Source of the DNA: Muricauda sp. SCSIO 64092
GTDB lineage: Bacteria; Bacteroidota; Bacteroidia; Flavobacteriales; Flavobacteriaceae
Direction: 5' to 3'
Assembly (NCBI RefSeq): GCF_023016285.1
Contig: NZ_CP095413.1
Location: 5,222,501-5,286,500, forward strand
DNA length: 64,000 bases
Positions within the stretch are counted from its first letter, which is position 1. Each line of letters starts with the position of its first letter. This document shows, in pieces, positions 9,532 to 18,436 of this stretch. The notes beneath the pieces were generated by a model. It was given only the letters and a program-made list of their open reading frames with translations, did not search any database and had not been told where the DNA came from. Both the position numbers and the translations under genes were made by a program.

Positions 9532-9765
9532 ATGGAAGCCAAGGCCCTTTACGAGGCCAATGTTTCCGAAGGTTTCGAGGGCAGCTTTCCATACAGGAGA
9601 TTGGCGATCATCTATCGAAAGGAAAAATCGAAAGCCGATGAAATAAGGGTACTGAACAAGGCCGTGGTGGTTTTTGATTCCCTGGTCACTACGGAAAGAA
9701 AGGATGTCGGACCGAAATTGAGGGAATTTCGGGAAGCCCTGAGAAAAGCCAAATCAAAAATGTAA
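9532..9765 (+). pseudogene. TPR-like protein, C-terminal fragment
   Basis: The 77 residues read EAKALYEANVSEGFEGSFPY, RRLAIIYRKEK and EIRVLNKAVVVFDSL. This matches a single TPR-like unit as found at the ends of Bacteroidota TPR proteins (Y.RLA.IYRK...EIRVL.KA). The ATG at 9532 is internal to the motif, and no signal or further repeats precede it, so most of the gene is missing. Confidence 0.5.
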
Positions 9766-9790
9766 AAGTCTAAATTAACGATTATAATTA

Positions 9791-10024
9791 ATGGAAATTG
9801 AAGAGGAATACAATAGGTTGATGAAGTACTTTGGAGAATCCAATATCAAAACAGAGTATATTCTTAATTCTGATTTAGAGATACTTGACCCAAGACAATT
9901 TTCACAAATTAAATTGACTTATCTGCCTCTGAACCTTCAAATAATTGGTGATAAAAAATTGACCCAAATTGAAAATGCGGTTGACGCATTACGAAGGTTA
10001 AAGCTAATTGTAAGTAAAGAATAA
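9791..10024 (+). CDS. Small hypothetical protein, first gene of ATPase cassette
   Basis: 77 residues from ATG (MEIEEEYNRLMKYFGESNIK), acidic N-terminus, predicted mixed alpha/beta, no membrane segment or Cys. It ends 14 bp before the ATPase start on the same strand, and the phosphatase-like gene follows, so the three are probably one transcript. I do not recognise the family; it could be the partner or target of the ATPase. Confidence 0.5.
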   Translation: MEIEEEYNRLMKYFGESNIKTEYILNSDLEILDPRQFSQIKLTYLPLNLQIIGDKKLTQIENAVDALRRLKLIVSKE

Positions 10025-10038
10025 AGTTCAATAAAACG

Positions 10039-10830
10039 ATGCCATATATATCATCATTGAGTGTTAATTCAAATAGAACGCATCCTTTCCCATATGATGT
10101 AAATGCGGTAAAATTTGCCAAAAACATTGACATGTCTTCCCCAATAACCTTCATTATTGGGGATAACGGCTCGGGAAAGTCCACTTTACTCGAGACTTTG
10201 GCACTCAGATTACAACTCCCACATATGGATGGAGTAGGGTATTACAAAAGTGGTTTTAAGGCAGCCAGGACTCTAACCCCTTATTTGGAACTTGATTGGA
10301 AGATTGAAAAATCAAGAGGGTTTTTCTTTAGGGCAGAGGATTTTGGCGACCTAATAAATAGTATTGATCGGGAGGACACCCGATTACATAGTTCATTCAA
10401 AGATATAGAGGGAGAAGTCCCAGACTATATTATTCAGCAAATGAAAGACAGTGCCAACTATCAGATATATCGTATTAGGAGGGATTATGGACAAGATTTA
10501 CAAGGGTTTTCTCACGGGGAAGCATATCTAAAAATTATGAATGATACGATTACAGGAAGTGGAATTTTTCTCTTAGATGAACCGGAAGCGGCACTATCAC
10601 CATCCAAGCAATTATCCCTGCTTTATTTCATTCAAGAACATTTAAAATCACACATGTCACAGTTTATAATCGCGACGCATTCTCCAATGTTGATGGCATT
10701 TCCAGGAGCTACCATTTATGAAGTTACGGATGAAGGTATGGATAAAGTTTCTCTAGAGGAAACAGAACATTACACCGTCACCAAGTCTTTTTTAAATAAC
10801 CCAGAAGGTTATCTAAGATTTCTCAAATAG
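10039..10830 (+). CDS. COG3910-like AAA/ABC-type ATPase
   Basis: Soluble 263-residue single-domain ATPase of the SMC/ABC fold. Walker A is GDNGSGKSTLLE (about residue 42); DLQGFSHGEAYLKI is a signature-like motif; Walker B is GIFLLDEPEAALSP with the catalytic Glu; and a switch His lies in IIATHSPML. There are no transmembrane segments and no coiled-coil insertion, matching the length of stand-alone COG3910 ATPases. A close paralogue is encoded at 28774-29565 inside the Tn3 transposon. Downstream lies a phosphatase-like gene 8 bp away. Role unknown; a defence or toxin-type function is possible but not shown. Confidence 0.8.
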   Translation: MPYISSLSVNSNRTHPFPYDVNAVKFAKNIDMSSPITFIIGDNGSGKSTLLETLALRLQLPHMDGVGYYKSGFKAARTLTPYLELDWKIEKSRGFFFRAEDFGDLINSIDREDTRLHSSFKDIEGEVPDYIIQQMKDSANYQIYRIRRDYGQDLQGFSHGEAYLKIMNDTITGSGIFLLDEPEAALSPSKQLSLLYFIQEHLKSHMSQFIIATHSPMLMAFPGATIYEVTDEGMDKVSLEETEHYTVTKSFLNNPEGYLRFLK

Positions 10831-10838
10831 TAAGAAGG

Positions 10839-11168
10839 GTGAAAAAAATATTGTTTGTATGTTCTGCGAATAAACAACGTTCAAAGACGGCTGAAGACTA
10901 TTTCTCGGAGAAACACACTAACATGATATTCAAGTCTGCCGGGACCAATCATAAAATATGTATCAAAGAGGGTACCACACCTTTGACCCAGGAAATGATA
11001 GAATGGGCCGATAAAGTATTTCTAATGGAGGAAAAGCATTTGAGAATCATCAAAGACCATATTGGAAACAAGTTTTTCAATAAAATGGAAGTATTGAATA
11101 TTCCGGATGCGTACAAAAATTTTCAAAAAGAGCTTTTGGAAGAATTGAATAAAAAATGTTGTTTCTAG
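10839..11168 (+). CDS. Low-molecular-weight protein tyrosine phosphatase-like protein
   Basis: GTG start at 10839, 8 bp after the ATPase stop. The 109-residue product opens MKKILFVCSANKQRSKTAED, with the P-loop CX5R(S) of the LMW-PTP fold (COG4551-like). The usual SAGT motif (FKSAGTNH) follows, and near the C-terminus LNIPDAYKNF occupies the place of the general-acid Asp loop. It is shorter than classical Wzb/Etp enzymes (about 145-150) but matches the short COG4551 type. Pairing with the ATPase suggests the two act together, perhaps on a phosphorylated or nucleotide substrate. Confidence 0.7.
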   Translation: MKKILFVCSANKQRSKTAEDYFSEKHTNMIFKSAGTNHKICIKEGTTPLTQEMIEWADKVFLMEEKHLRIIKDHIGNKFFNKMEVLNIPDAYKNFQKELLEELNKKCCF

Positions 11169-11365
11169 ATTGTTCTTATACAGATACTTATCAGTTCTAT
11201 GGTGCAAATCCGCAATATCTGTCATAAGGGCCTAATTCCGTAATCCCATAAAAACCCTGTTACATCCCATATCTAGAATGGTTGGGCACCTATTTTTGGA
11301 TGTTTTTCCTTGCATGTCAATATTGCCTGTTTATTAATATTCAAAAGAGCAAAAATCCATGCATT

Positions 11366-14300
11366 ATGAAAAAGCAACTACGGTTACAATTAATACAGGT
11401 ATTCTTTTTAAGTGTCCTAAACTTTGGCGCTTATGGCCAGGAACCCCAATTAAATTCCGAATTTGAACAATCCGGTATAACGTACAAGGTCACATCCACA
11501 AGCCCTAATCCCTATGAAGTAGAGGTGGTAGGCAATACAAATACCGGAGATGTGGTAATCCCCCGAATTGTGGTGAATGTCCAAAATTGGAAGATCACGA
11601 GTATTGGTAATAGCGCTTTTGAACGTGACCAATTGACCAGCATTGATATCCCCGAGGGGGTCACCCATATAGGAGAAAAAGCCTTTGCAGATAACAGCAT
11701 AAACAGCGTGGTAATCCCTACTACTGTAACCAGTATTGGGATTACTGCTTTTTGGAACAATGGCATAGCCAGTTTGGAGATTCCTGAAGGGATTGCTGAC
11801 ATCGGGGACAATACCTTTGGCAGAAACAACTTGGCCAGTGTGACTATTCCTGCCAGTGTTACCAGTATAGGAAACGATGCTTTTATTACCCATCCTAGTT
11901 CACCTTCAAAAATGACTAGGCTAATAATGCTGGGTAGTACCCCTCCAACGTTACAAGATAATTCTTTTACAACTCGTAACGACATACATGTAACAGTTCC
12001 TGATAATGCCGTTGGTACTTATGAGGCTAGGAAAGATTCGGATTGGAATGGATTTGCAATCATATATCAACCTATAGAAATAGGTGATCATATTGAAAAA
12101 TATTTAGAATACAAAGGTGGGGTAACGGTAACCTATGAAATGACTTCCATCAATTATTTAGATAATTCTCCCTATCATATAGCAATAATAGACTGGGACA
12201 ATGAAGAGGCCATGTCGGATATACAAATTCCAGAACGTATTGATAATTTTATTGTTACCGAAATAGGAACCAATGCTTTTAGAGATAAGCAATTGGGAGG
12301 GAGTATCACAATTCCCGCTACGGTCACCAATATCGGAAAGCGTGCTTTTAGACGTAACGACTTGACCAGTGTGACCATTCCAAAAAGCGTTACCAATATT
12401 GAAGATGGGGCCTTTGAGTTTAACAACATTACACAAGTAATGGCACAGGACGGTACTACAGCTCCAACCGTTGAGCGTACCGCTTTTACGGATGACAATG
12501 AAAATTCCCATATCACCTTGAACATTCCGCATGGGGCCACAGCCGTTTATAACAGCGCTGGGTGGTCTACTTTTAATATAGAGGAAGAGCTATTGGAAAA
12601 TGGTCTCGAAAGAGGAATATTACTTGGGGAAATCTATAATACCGAGCGACTTTCCGGGGGAGGAACAAGTGTAGGTCTGTCCAAAAACGGCAATGTTGTG
12701 GCCGTGGGAAGTAATTCGAACTACGCTCCCGGTTCATTTAGAAGAGGCTTTGTACGTGTTTATGAAAAAGATGCAGACGGGGTCTGGAACCAATTAGGCA
12801 GTAAAATAGATGGTGAAGGGCCGATAGATTGGGAAGGAGATACCGTAAGCTTGTCCAACGATGGATACACCATGGCAATAGGGGCGCATGGGCACAATGA
12901 TGAATCACCAGGTTCCAGTACTGGTGAGGGGCATGTACGTGTGTTCAACTATAACGGCTCTGAATGGATCCAGGTAGGTGCCAATATCGATGGTGAAGCG
13001 AAATGGGATAGCTCGGGAGCTAGTGTGAGCCTATCCGGAGATGGAAATATTGTGGCCATAGGGGCTCCGAACAACGATGAAAACGGTTATAGTTCAGGCC
13101 ATGTACGTGTGTTCAACTATAACGGCTCTGAATGGATCCAGGTAGGTGACGATATCGATGGTGAAGCAGAACGGGAAAGATTGGGACATGCCGTGAGTTT
13201 GTCCGAGAACGGTGGCATGCTGGCAATAGGGACTCTTTATGGTGCTGTAAAAGTATACCAAAATATATCGGGCCAGTGGGTTCAGGTAGGTAGTGATATC
13301 GGTGCACGAGATGGTGATGAATTTGCAGAATTGGGACATAGCGTAAGCTTGTCCAATAACGGGAATATTCTGGCTATGGGAGCCCCCGGCGGTCAATCTT
13401 TGGTACGTGTATATGAAAGAGATGATACCGTTCCTCTTGGTTGGAGGCAGATAGGCAGTGATATAAAAGGGGAAGTAGCAGAGGATCGATTCGGGGATAA
13501 TATAGTTTTATCCGGTGATGGGAATACCCTGGCCGTAGGGGCTCCATTAAACGGTGGCAACGGTGATGATTCAGGTCAAATACGTGTATATAAATATGTT
13601 GCCGATACCTGGCAGTTAAGCGCCAATTACCATGGTGAACCAGGTAATAGATTGGGCGGATATAGAGGGCGTTTTGGTAGTAATTCGACAATAAGTAGAA
13701 ACAGAAACATTGGTTTGTCCGATGACGGAACGATTATCGCCATGGGAAATCCCAATAGCAATGCCAGTGGCAGCTCTGCAGGGCAGACCAGAATCTATAA
13801 CATAGCTTTGAGTGGCGTTGAAATACAACCATCGAGAACGATAAATACCAGTACTTCAAATGGCTTTGAGGTGACCTTCAAATTCGATAGGGCAGTAACA
13901 GGTTTTACAGAAAGTGATATTGTACTCACCAATGCCGTGGCAAGTAATTTTTCTGGTAATGGCACAACATATACAGCTATGGTAACACCCATATCTTGTA
14001 CTAGTAGTACCATCATTAACGTACCCGCCAATATAGCATTCGATGTAGATTCTAATATCGGCAATTTAGTAGCGCGAGAGGTCATCGTGGAGGCCGTGGA
14101 TAACGTTCCCCCTGATGCCAAGACCAAGAACATTACCGTAGCGCTAGGTGCCAATGGGCAGGTGATCCTCAACACAGATCAAATCGACGATGGCAGTACC
14201 GATAATTGTGAAGTGGAAGCTATGTTTATAGGGAGCAACCAGGTCATTTCATCAGAAGGGATCTTTGATGTTGAATTGATCGTGGAGGATGTTAACGGAA

Positions 14301-15955
14301 ACCGGGCCAGTGCCTTTGCCAAGGTAACGGTAGAGGCACCCCCTACGGTCTCGATAGGCAATGTCCCATCGAGCGTAGAGAACCTGGAACCCTTTCCGAT
14401 GGAGATTGTGTTCAGTAAAGCTGTTACAGGTTTTGAGTTGGCGGATATTCAAGTAACGAGTGCTACTGTAAGTACCCTTACGGGCAGCGGATCGACCTAT
14501 ACTGCTACCCTTACTCCCACGTCGCCCTGTGGTGATATCACCATCGATGTACCGACCGGTGTGGCCACGGTCGCGAACAGTTTGCTCCATTTGCCCAACC
14601 AGGCGGCCGCACAGGTCATTGTAGCTGTTGTGGATGCCATTGCCCCGACCATCGCCTGTCCCGCCGATGTGGTGGCCGATGCCGCTGACAATGGTACCGG
14701 TGACTGTACCACCACCGTTGCCCTTGGCAGCCCCGTTATCGAGGACAACTGTTCGGTTGCTGCTGTCGTCGCCCAGGTAAATGGTGCGGAGATAGACCCA
14801 GATAGCTATGCGTTTGGTACCGGAACAACTACGGTGACCTGGACCGTAAGGGATGCTAGCGGAAATACCACTTCCTGTCAGCAGACCGTGACCGTGGGAG
14901 AGGATTTGGACAACCTGGTGGCCATGGCAAAGGACATCACCGTAAAATTGGATGCCGATGGAACAGCCTCCATCTCGCCCGATATGGTGGACAATGGTTC
15001 CAGTTATGGCTGTAACAACACCCCAGAACTGAGCTTGGATATAACCACCTTTGACTGTGATGATGTGGGCACCCCGGTAACGGTGGTCCTTACCGCTGCA
15101 CAGGGCGGTGAAACGGCAACGGCGACCGCTGTGGTGACCGTGGAAGGGCCTTTGGACAACCTGGTGGCCATTGCCCACCAGGACATCACCGTACAGTTGG
15201 ACAACAACGGACAGGCCACCATCTCGCCCGATATGGTGGACAATGGTTCCAGTTATGGCTGTAACAACACCCCGGAACTGAGCTTGGATATAACCACCTT
15301 TGACTGTGATGATGTGGGCACCCCGGTAACGGTGGTCCTTACCGCTGCACAGGGCGGTGAAACGGAAACGGTGACCGCTGTGGTGACCGTGGAAGGGCCT
15401 TTGGACAACCTGGTGGCCATTGCCCACCAGGACATCACCGTACAGTTGGACAACAACGGACAGGCCACCATCTCGCCCGATATGGTGGACAATGGTTCCA
15501 GTTATGGCTGTAACAACACCCCGGAACTGAGCTTGGATATAACCACCTTTGACTGTGATGATGTGGGCACCCCGGTAACGGTGGTCCTTACCGCTGCACA
15601 GGGCGGTGAAACGGCTACGGCGACCGCTGTGGTGACCGTGGAGGCGACCGGGAACTGTGCCCCCGAGCCTGGGCCTAGGCCCCTTGTGGATTTCAACAGG
15701 GGGTTTTCCCCCAACAGCGATGGCATTGGCGATACCTTTGTGATTGATGGCCTTGAACGCTATGAGAACAACGTGGTGAAGATCTATAACCTGAGCCAGC
15801 GCCTGCTGTTCAGCGCGCATTATGGCGGACCGGGCGATGCCTGGGACGGCACCGATGAACGCGGGCTGGTGCCCGTGGGCTCCTATGTATGTGTGATAGA
15901 CTACAACGAACCGGGGCTGGGACATGAGGCAAAAATGATCTATGTGAACTATTGA
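11366..15955 (+). CDS. Giant modular surface protein (LRR_5, FG-GAP, Ig/HYR, T9SS type B)
   Basis: The ATG at 11366 is chosen because it gives a clean signal peptide (MKKQLRLQLIQVFFLSVLNF..AYGQ). The 1,529-residue order is: BspA-type LRR_5 repeats (about 70-410, ITSIGNSAFERDQLTSI type); six or seven FG-GAP/propeller-like repeats (410-790, VSLSGDGNIVAIGAP); two Bap-like Ig domains (RAVTGFTESDIVLTNA and KAVTGFELADIQVTSA); a HYR-like domain (APTIACPADVVADA); three ~83-residue repeats; and a type B sorting tail (FSPNSDGIGDTFVIDGLERY...WDGTDERGLVPVGSY). Predicted cell-surface adhesin secreted by T9SS. The 3' third is clearly more GC-rich than the 5' part, suggesting mosaic assembly. Confidence 0.85.
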   Translation: MKKQLRLQLIQVFFLSVLNFGAYGQEPQLNSEFEQSGITYKVTSTSPNPYEVEVVGNTNTGDVVIPRIVVNVQNWKITSIGNSAFERDQLTSIDIPEGVTHIGEKAFADNSINSVVIPTTVTSIGITAFWNNGIASLEIPEGIADIGDNTFGRNNLASVTIPASVTSIGNDAFITHPSSPSKMTRLIMLGSTPPTLQDNSFTTRNDIHVTVPDNAVGTYEARKDSDWNGFAIIYQPIEIGDHIEKYLEYKGGVTVTYEMTSINYLDNSPYHIAIIDWDNEEAMSDIQIPERIDNFIVTEIGTNAFRDKQLGGSITIPATVTNIGKRAFRRNDLTSVTIPKSVTNIEDGAFEFNNITQVMAQDGTTAPTVERTAFTDDNENSHITLNIPHGATAVYNSAGWSTFNIEEELLENGLERGILLGEIYNTERLSGGGTSVGLSKNGNVVAVGSNSNYAPGSFRRGFVRVYEKDADGVWNQLGSKIDGEGPIDWEGDTVSLSNDGYTMAIGAHGHNDESPGSSTGEGHVRVFNYNGSEWIQVGANIDGEAKWDSSGASVSLSGDGNIVAIGAPNNDENGYSSGHVRVFNYNGSEWIQVGDDIDGEAERERLGHAVSLSENGGMLAIGTLYGAVKVYQNISGQWVQVGSDIGARDGDEFAELGHSVSLSNNGNILAMGAPGGQSLVRVYERDDTVPLGWRQIGSDIKGEVAEDRFGDNIVLSGDGNTLAVGAPLNGGNGDDSGQIRVYKYVADTWQLSANYHGEPGNRLGGYRGRFGSNSTISRNRNIGLSDDGTIIAMGNPNSNASGSSAGQTRIYNIALSGVEIQPSRTINTSTSNGFEVTFKFDRAVTGFTESDIVLTNAVASNFSGNGTTYTAMVTPISCTSSTIINVPANIAFDVDSNIGNLVAREVIVEAVDNVPPDAKTKNITVALGANGQVILNTDQIDDGSTDNCEVEAMFIGSNQVISSEGIFDVELIVEDVNGNRASAFAKVTVEAPPTVSIGNVPSSVENLEPFPMEIVFSKAVTGFELADIQVTSATVSTLTGSGSTYTATLTPTSPCGDITIDVPTGVATVANSLLHLPNQAAAQVIVAVVDAIAPTIACPADVVADAADNGTGDCTTTVALGSPVIEDNCSVAAVVAQVNGAEIDPDSYAFGTGTTTVTWTVRDASGNTTSCQQTVTVGEDLDNLVAMAKDITVKLDADGTASISPDMVDNGSSYGCNNTPELSLDITTFDCDDVGTPVTVVLTAAQGGETATATAVVTVEGPLDNLVAIAHQDITVQLDNNGQATISPDMVDNGSSYGCNNTPELSLDITTFDCDDVGTPVTVVLTAAQGGETETVTAVVTVEGPLDNLVAIAHQDITVQLDNNGQATISPDMVDNGSSYGCNNTPELSLDITTFDCDDVGTPVTVVLTAAQGGETATATAVVTVEATGNCAPEPGPRPLVDFNRGFSPNSDGIGDTFVIDGLERYENNVVKIYNLSQRLLFSAHYGGPGDAWDGTDERGLVPVGSYVCVIDYNEPGLGHEAKMIYVNY
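14906..15650 (+). repeat. Three near-identical ~249-bp coding repeats
   Basis: Units begin at 14906, 15152 and 15401 with TTGGACAACCTGGTGGCCAT. The second and third differ at only a few bases; the first is 246 bp and more divergent. Each encodes an 83-residue beta-domain (ITVQLDNNGQATISPDMVDN ... VTAVVTVE). Such high DNA identity favours recombination-driven length variation of the protein stalk. Confidence 0.9.
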
Positions 15956-16012
15956 TCTTTCATATGGGAACCGGTGGTAAGGGATTATGAGATCCAATGT
16001 CCGTACGGGGCT

Positions 16013-16345
16013 TCACGTGGTCCAGCCATGATTCGAACTATGGCCCGCGGATGCCCAAAGGAACATCCAATCCACCGGTCCCTCCAGTGCGCGTTGCAAG
16101 AGGAGTATCAGCTCATTGAGGGAATCGTCAAAAAAGGCGTATTGGTAAAAACTGGCAAAGAAACGGGAGGCATATTCCGGGGCATCGTTGAGCTCGGCAC
16201 GCGCTTGCACCTCAATTTCCGGATAGGCTTTTAGATAGTTCCTTACCTTGGCTATAAAAGCTTTTCGGAGGGCGTCATTTTCGCCGGAGGCCAGGAGCAG
16301 CTCTTGGTGCAGCACCAACCAATCGATGTGTGCCTTCAACTCCAT
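16013..16345 (-). CDS. Hypothetical protein
   Basis: 110 residues from ATG (MELKAHIDWLVLHQELLLAS), mostly alpha-helical and acidic in the middle (EIEVQARAELNDAPEYASRF). No signal, membrane helix or recognised motif. The 12-bp gap to the small Pro-rich gene upstream (16357) suggests it may be the last gene of the DUF6338 operon. The last residues (ASAGHSSNHGWTT) look non-native, so the 3' end may be truncated. Confidence 0.35.
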   Translation of the reverse strand: MELKAHIDWLVLHQELLLASGENDALRKAFIAKVRNYLKAYPEIEVQARAELNDAPEYASRFFASFYQYAFFDDSLNELILLLQRALEGPVDWMFLWASAGHSSNHGWTT

Positions 16346-16356
16346 CGTTTATGCGG

Positions 16357-16482
16357 TTATTTTTTTGGTTTTGGCGGCGGCGGCGGCGGTGCTTGCCGTC
16401 TTGTACTTGTTGTCCTTCTAGTATTTCCCTTAGAGGCCCCTTCATTTAGCGGCTTTGAATTCCTATGTTTTTTATCAGCCAT
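16357..16482 (-). CDS. 41-residue basic, proline-rich small protein
   Basis: ATG at 16482 lies 2 bp after the stop of the DUF6338 gene, pointing to translational coupling. The product MADKKHRNSKPLNEGASKGN ... ends in six prolines and PKPKK. It has no Cys and no hydrophobic segment and is probably disordered and nucleic-acid- or membrane-surface-binding. A GGCGGC run encodes the prolines. Confidence 0.45.
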   Translation of the reverse strand: MADKKHRNSKPLNEGASKGNTRRTTSTRRQAPPPPPPKPKK

Positions 16483-16484
16483 AA

Positions 16485-17096
16485 TTAGTCTTTATAAGGT
16501 AATTCAATTATCAAGCTTTCTTTTGATTTAGAAAGGTATAGCTTGTCAATTTCATACAGTTGTTCGGAATTCTTGTACCTGTAGACCACAACATCCCTGA
16601 GAACTAATTCCTTAATTTCCTCGTTTTCGGAAAACGAATCAATAAGTCCATGGTAGGTCAAATCATTTTCTATGTCCCTTACATAAATTTCTTCCACGTC
16701 CTTGGCGTTTAAGAAATAAGAGTATAGATTTTCATCTCCGTACTTATTGGTTAACCTTAACCATTTTCCAAATCGATTGATTAGCTTATAATGGTCAATT
16801 GCCGTAGATGCAAGTCCCACGAATATTGCAATTAAGGAAGCTTTTAGAATTGCTGAAAAGGGAATCTCTTTCGTTGGTAGATTTTCCCAAAATGAATCAA
16901 ATGTGCTATCCCCCCCACAAATATTGAAAATTACTTGAGCGAGTAAATAGCTTATGCCTCCAAAGAGAATTGCATTTGTGATAAACTTGAAAGAAGTCCA
17001 ACGCTTATGTATGGTAAGTCTTTCATAAATAATGCAGGCAATGCTTCCAGGGATTAGAAGCAAAATTAATTTTAATGTCAATTCGGATATTTCCAT
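16485..17096 (-). CDS. DUF6338-type membrane protein
   Basis: 203 residues with three likely transmembrane helices in the first half (LTLKLILLLIPGSIACIIYE; AILFGGISYLLAQVIF; ASLIAIFVGLASTAI). A cytoplasmic C-terminal domain of about 100 residues follows (LTYHGLIDSFSENEEIKELVLRDVVVYRY). This arrangement fits the DUF6338 family, whose function I do not know. The gene starts right after an attC-like site on the same strand (17107-17257), so it was probably acquired as an integron cassette. The small Pro-rich gene follows it. Confidence 0.55.
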   Translation of the reverse strand: MEISELTLKLILLLIPGSIACIIYERLTIHKRWTSFKFITNAILFGGISYLLAQVIFNICGGDSTFDSFWENLPTKEIPFSAILKASLIAIFVGLASTAIDHYKLINRFGKWLRLTNKYGDENLYSYFLNAKDVEEIYVRDIENDLTYHGLIDSFSENEEIKELVLRDVVVYRYKNSEQLYEIDKLYLSKSKESLIIELPYKD

Positions 17097-17106
17097 TATT
17101 TTAATT

Positions 17107-17257
17107 GCCTACAACGGTCTCGGCTATAATTTCAGCTTGGCAAATCCGTCAGAATTTTCCAAGTTCGGAATCCAGCCGTTTTTAAAGATATTGAATTTCA
17201 AAAATAGGGCGAAAGGCAAAGCTTTACTATTGCCAATATTGTGCATAGTTTTTACAC
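17107..17257 (-). repeat. attC-like cassette junction (minus orientation)
   Basis: Read on the minus strand: R'' GTGTAAAAAC (17257-17248, including the HEPN stop codon), arm TATGCACAATATTGGCAA, a loop, the complementary arm TTGCCAAGCTGAAATTATAG, then CCGAGACC-GTTGTAGGC. The last block matches the (R)ACC-GTT pattern seen before most cassette starts in the array at 31.2-36.7 kb. The site separates the HEPN and DUF6338 genes. Neither cassette has its other boundary, so this is a remnant array. Confidence 0.5.
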
Positions 17258-17661
17258 TTCTATTGTTTCTAAATTAAATTTCTCTCTTAACTTGATATCT
17301 ATGTCAATAATTAGGTTATTTATAAGTCCGTTTATTATTGAAAGTTGTTCGTATTTGAACAAAAGTTGTTGTCCAACATTTTCTTTGAATGCAGGAAATT
17401 CATCTGCTAATTCTTGGGTTATTATTCCGCGATTATGGACTATTAAATTTCTTTGCTTTATAACCATGGAAAAGTCTTTTTCATCAGTATCGTTGTCAAA
17501 TAATTTAATCCCTAATCTATCGAGAAAATACTTTTTGATATCTTCAATGCTGCCATAAAATAGTTCTTTGATCTTCTTGTCAGACAAGGCTTTTTTCGAC
17601 TCAAGGTCAACTCTGGACAAAAGGTATATTTTGTAAAGAGTATTAATTTTTTGATGTACCT
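17252..17661 (-). pseudogene. HEPN-domain protein, N-terminally truncated
   Basis: The open frame runs from about 17661 (VHQKINTLYKIYLLSRVDLE) to the TAA at 17252, without a natural start; the TTG at 17620 is internal. It is all-helical and carries the HEPN catalytic motif R-x4-6-H in the form KQRNLIVHNRGII, followed by a long C-terminal helix (QLLFKYEQLSIINGLINNLI). HEPN proteins are often metal-independent RNases in defence or toxin-antitoxin systems. The N-terminal half seems to have been lost when the neighbouring recombinase segment arrived. Confidence 0.6.
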
Positions 17662-17691
17662 TTCAAAGACCCTGTAAACAAAGAAGAAACC

Positions 17692-18284
17692 ATGCCCAAC
17701 AGGCAAAATGTAAAGAGTGATAAAAAAAGGACCACAAATGCCCATGAAAGGGGCAGGGACTATTTGAATCCTGATGAGATTAAATTACTCTTGGAGACAT
17801 CAAAAAAGACTCGATATCCAAAACGGAACTATCTTCTTTTACTCATGATGTATAGACATGGTTTGAGAGTCAGTGAAGCTGTTTTTTTGAAGAAATCCGA
17901 TATTAATCTAAAACAGTCAAGGGTCTGGGTAAAACGGCTTAAAAGTGGTCTTTCTGTAGAACAACCAATAGCTGGAGATGAACTCCGGGCGATAAAAAGA
18001 TACTTGAGTTCAAGAAATGATAATCTTCCTTGGTTGTTTGTTAATATGAAAGAGGGCTTCCATTAACTCGACAAGCGGTGAACTATATTATAAATAGAGT
18101 AGGGGAGAAAGCCAATCTTCTGAATGTACATCCCCATACTCTGAGGCATTCTTGTGAATTTTACTTGGCCAATAGGGGATATGACCTTCGATTGATACAG
18201 GATTATCTAGGTCACAGAGACCCAAAGCATACTGCGCATTATACTAGAGTAGCCAGTAAAAGATTTGAAAAGCTTTGGGACTAG
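17692..18284 (+). pseudogene. Small FimB/E-like tyrosine recombinase, frameshifted
   Basis: Two frames together make a ~197-residue recombinase lacking the N-terminal SAM-like core-binding domain, as in FimB/FimE-type enzymes. Part 1 (17692-18066) has HGLRVSEAVFL with the first catalytic Arg. Part 2 has HPHTLRHS, YLGHRDPKHTAHY with His and the nucleophilic Tyr, and a native C-terminus. The frame break is near 18043-18047: removing a duplicated AT gives a continuous WLFVNERGLPLTRQAVNYII. All catalytic residues are otherwise present. It borders the truncated HEPN gene on one side and the defence island on the other. Confidence 0.75.
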
Positions 18285-18436
18285 ATTTCTATTGTACGAA
18301 ATTTATTCTATCTACAAATTATATTTTCGTACTTTTAAATTCCCCCTAAGAACCTATTTGTAAAAGGTAATCCTTGATTTATTGGTTACAATTATTTGAA
18401 ATAGAGCATCTATAATATTAGTTGTTAATTGCATTT

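Noticed and set aside
14252..15997. A 581-codon open frame on the minus strand
   Set aside because: It is antisense to the T9SS adhesin, mirrors its repeats, is rich in His/Gly/Arg with no domain, and arises from GC-rich codon bias.
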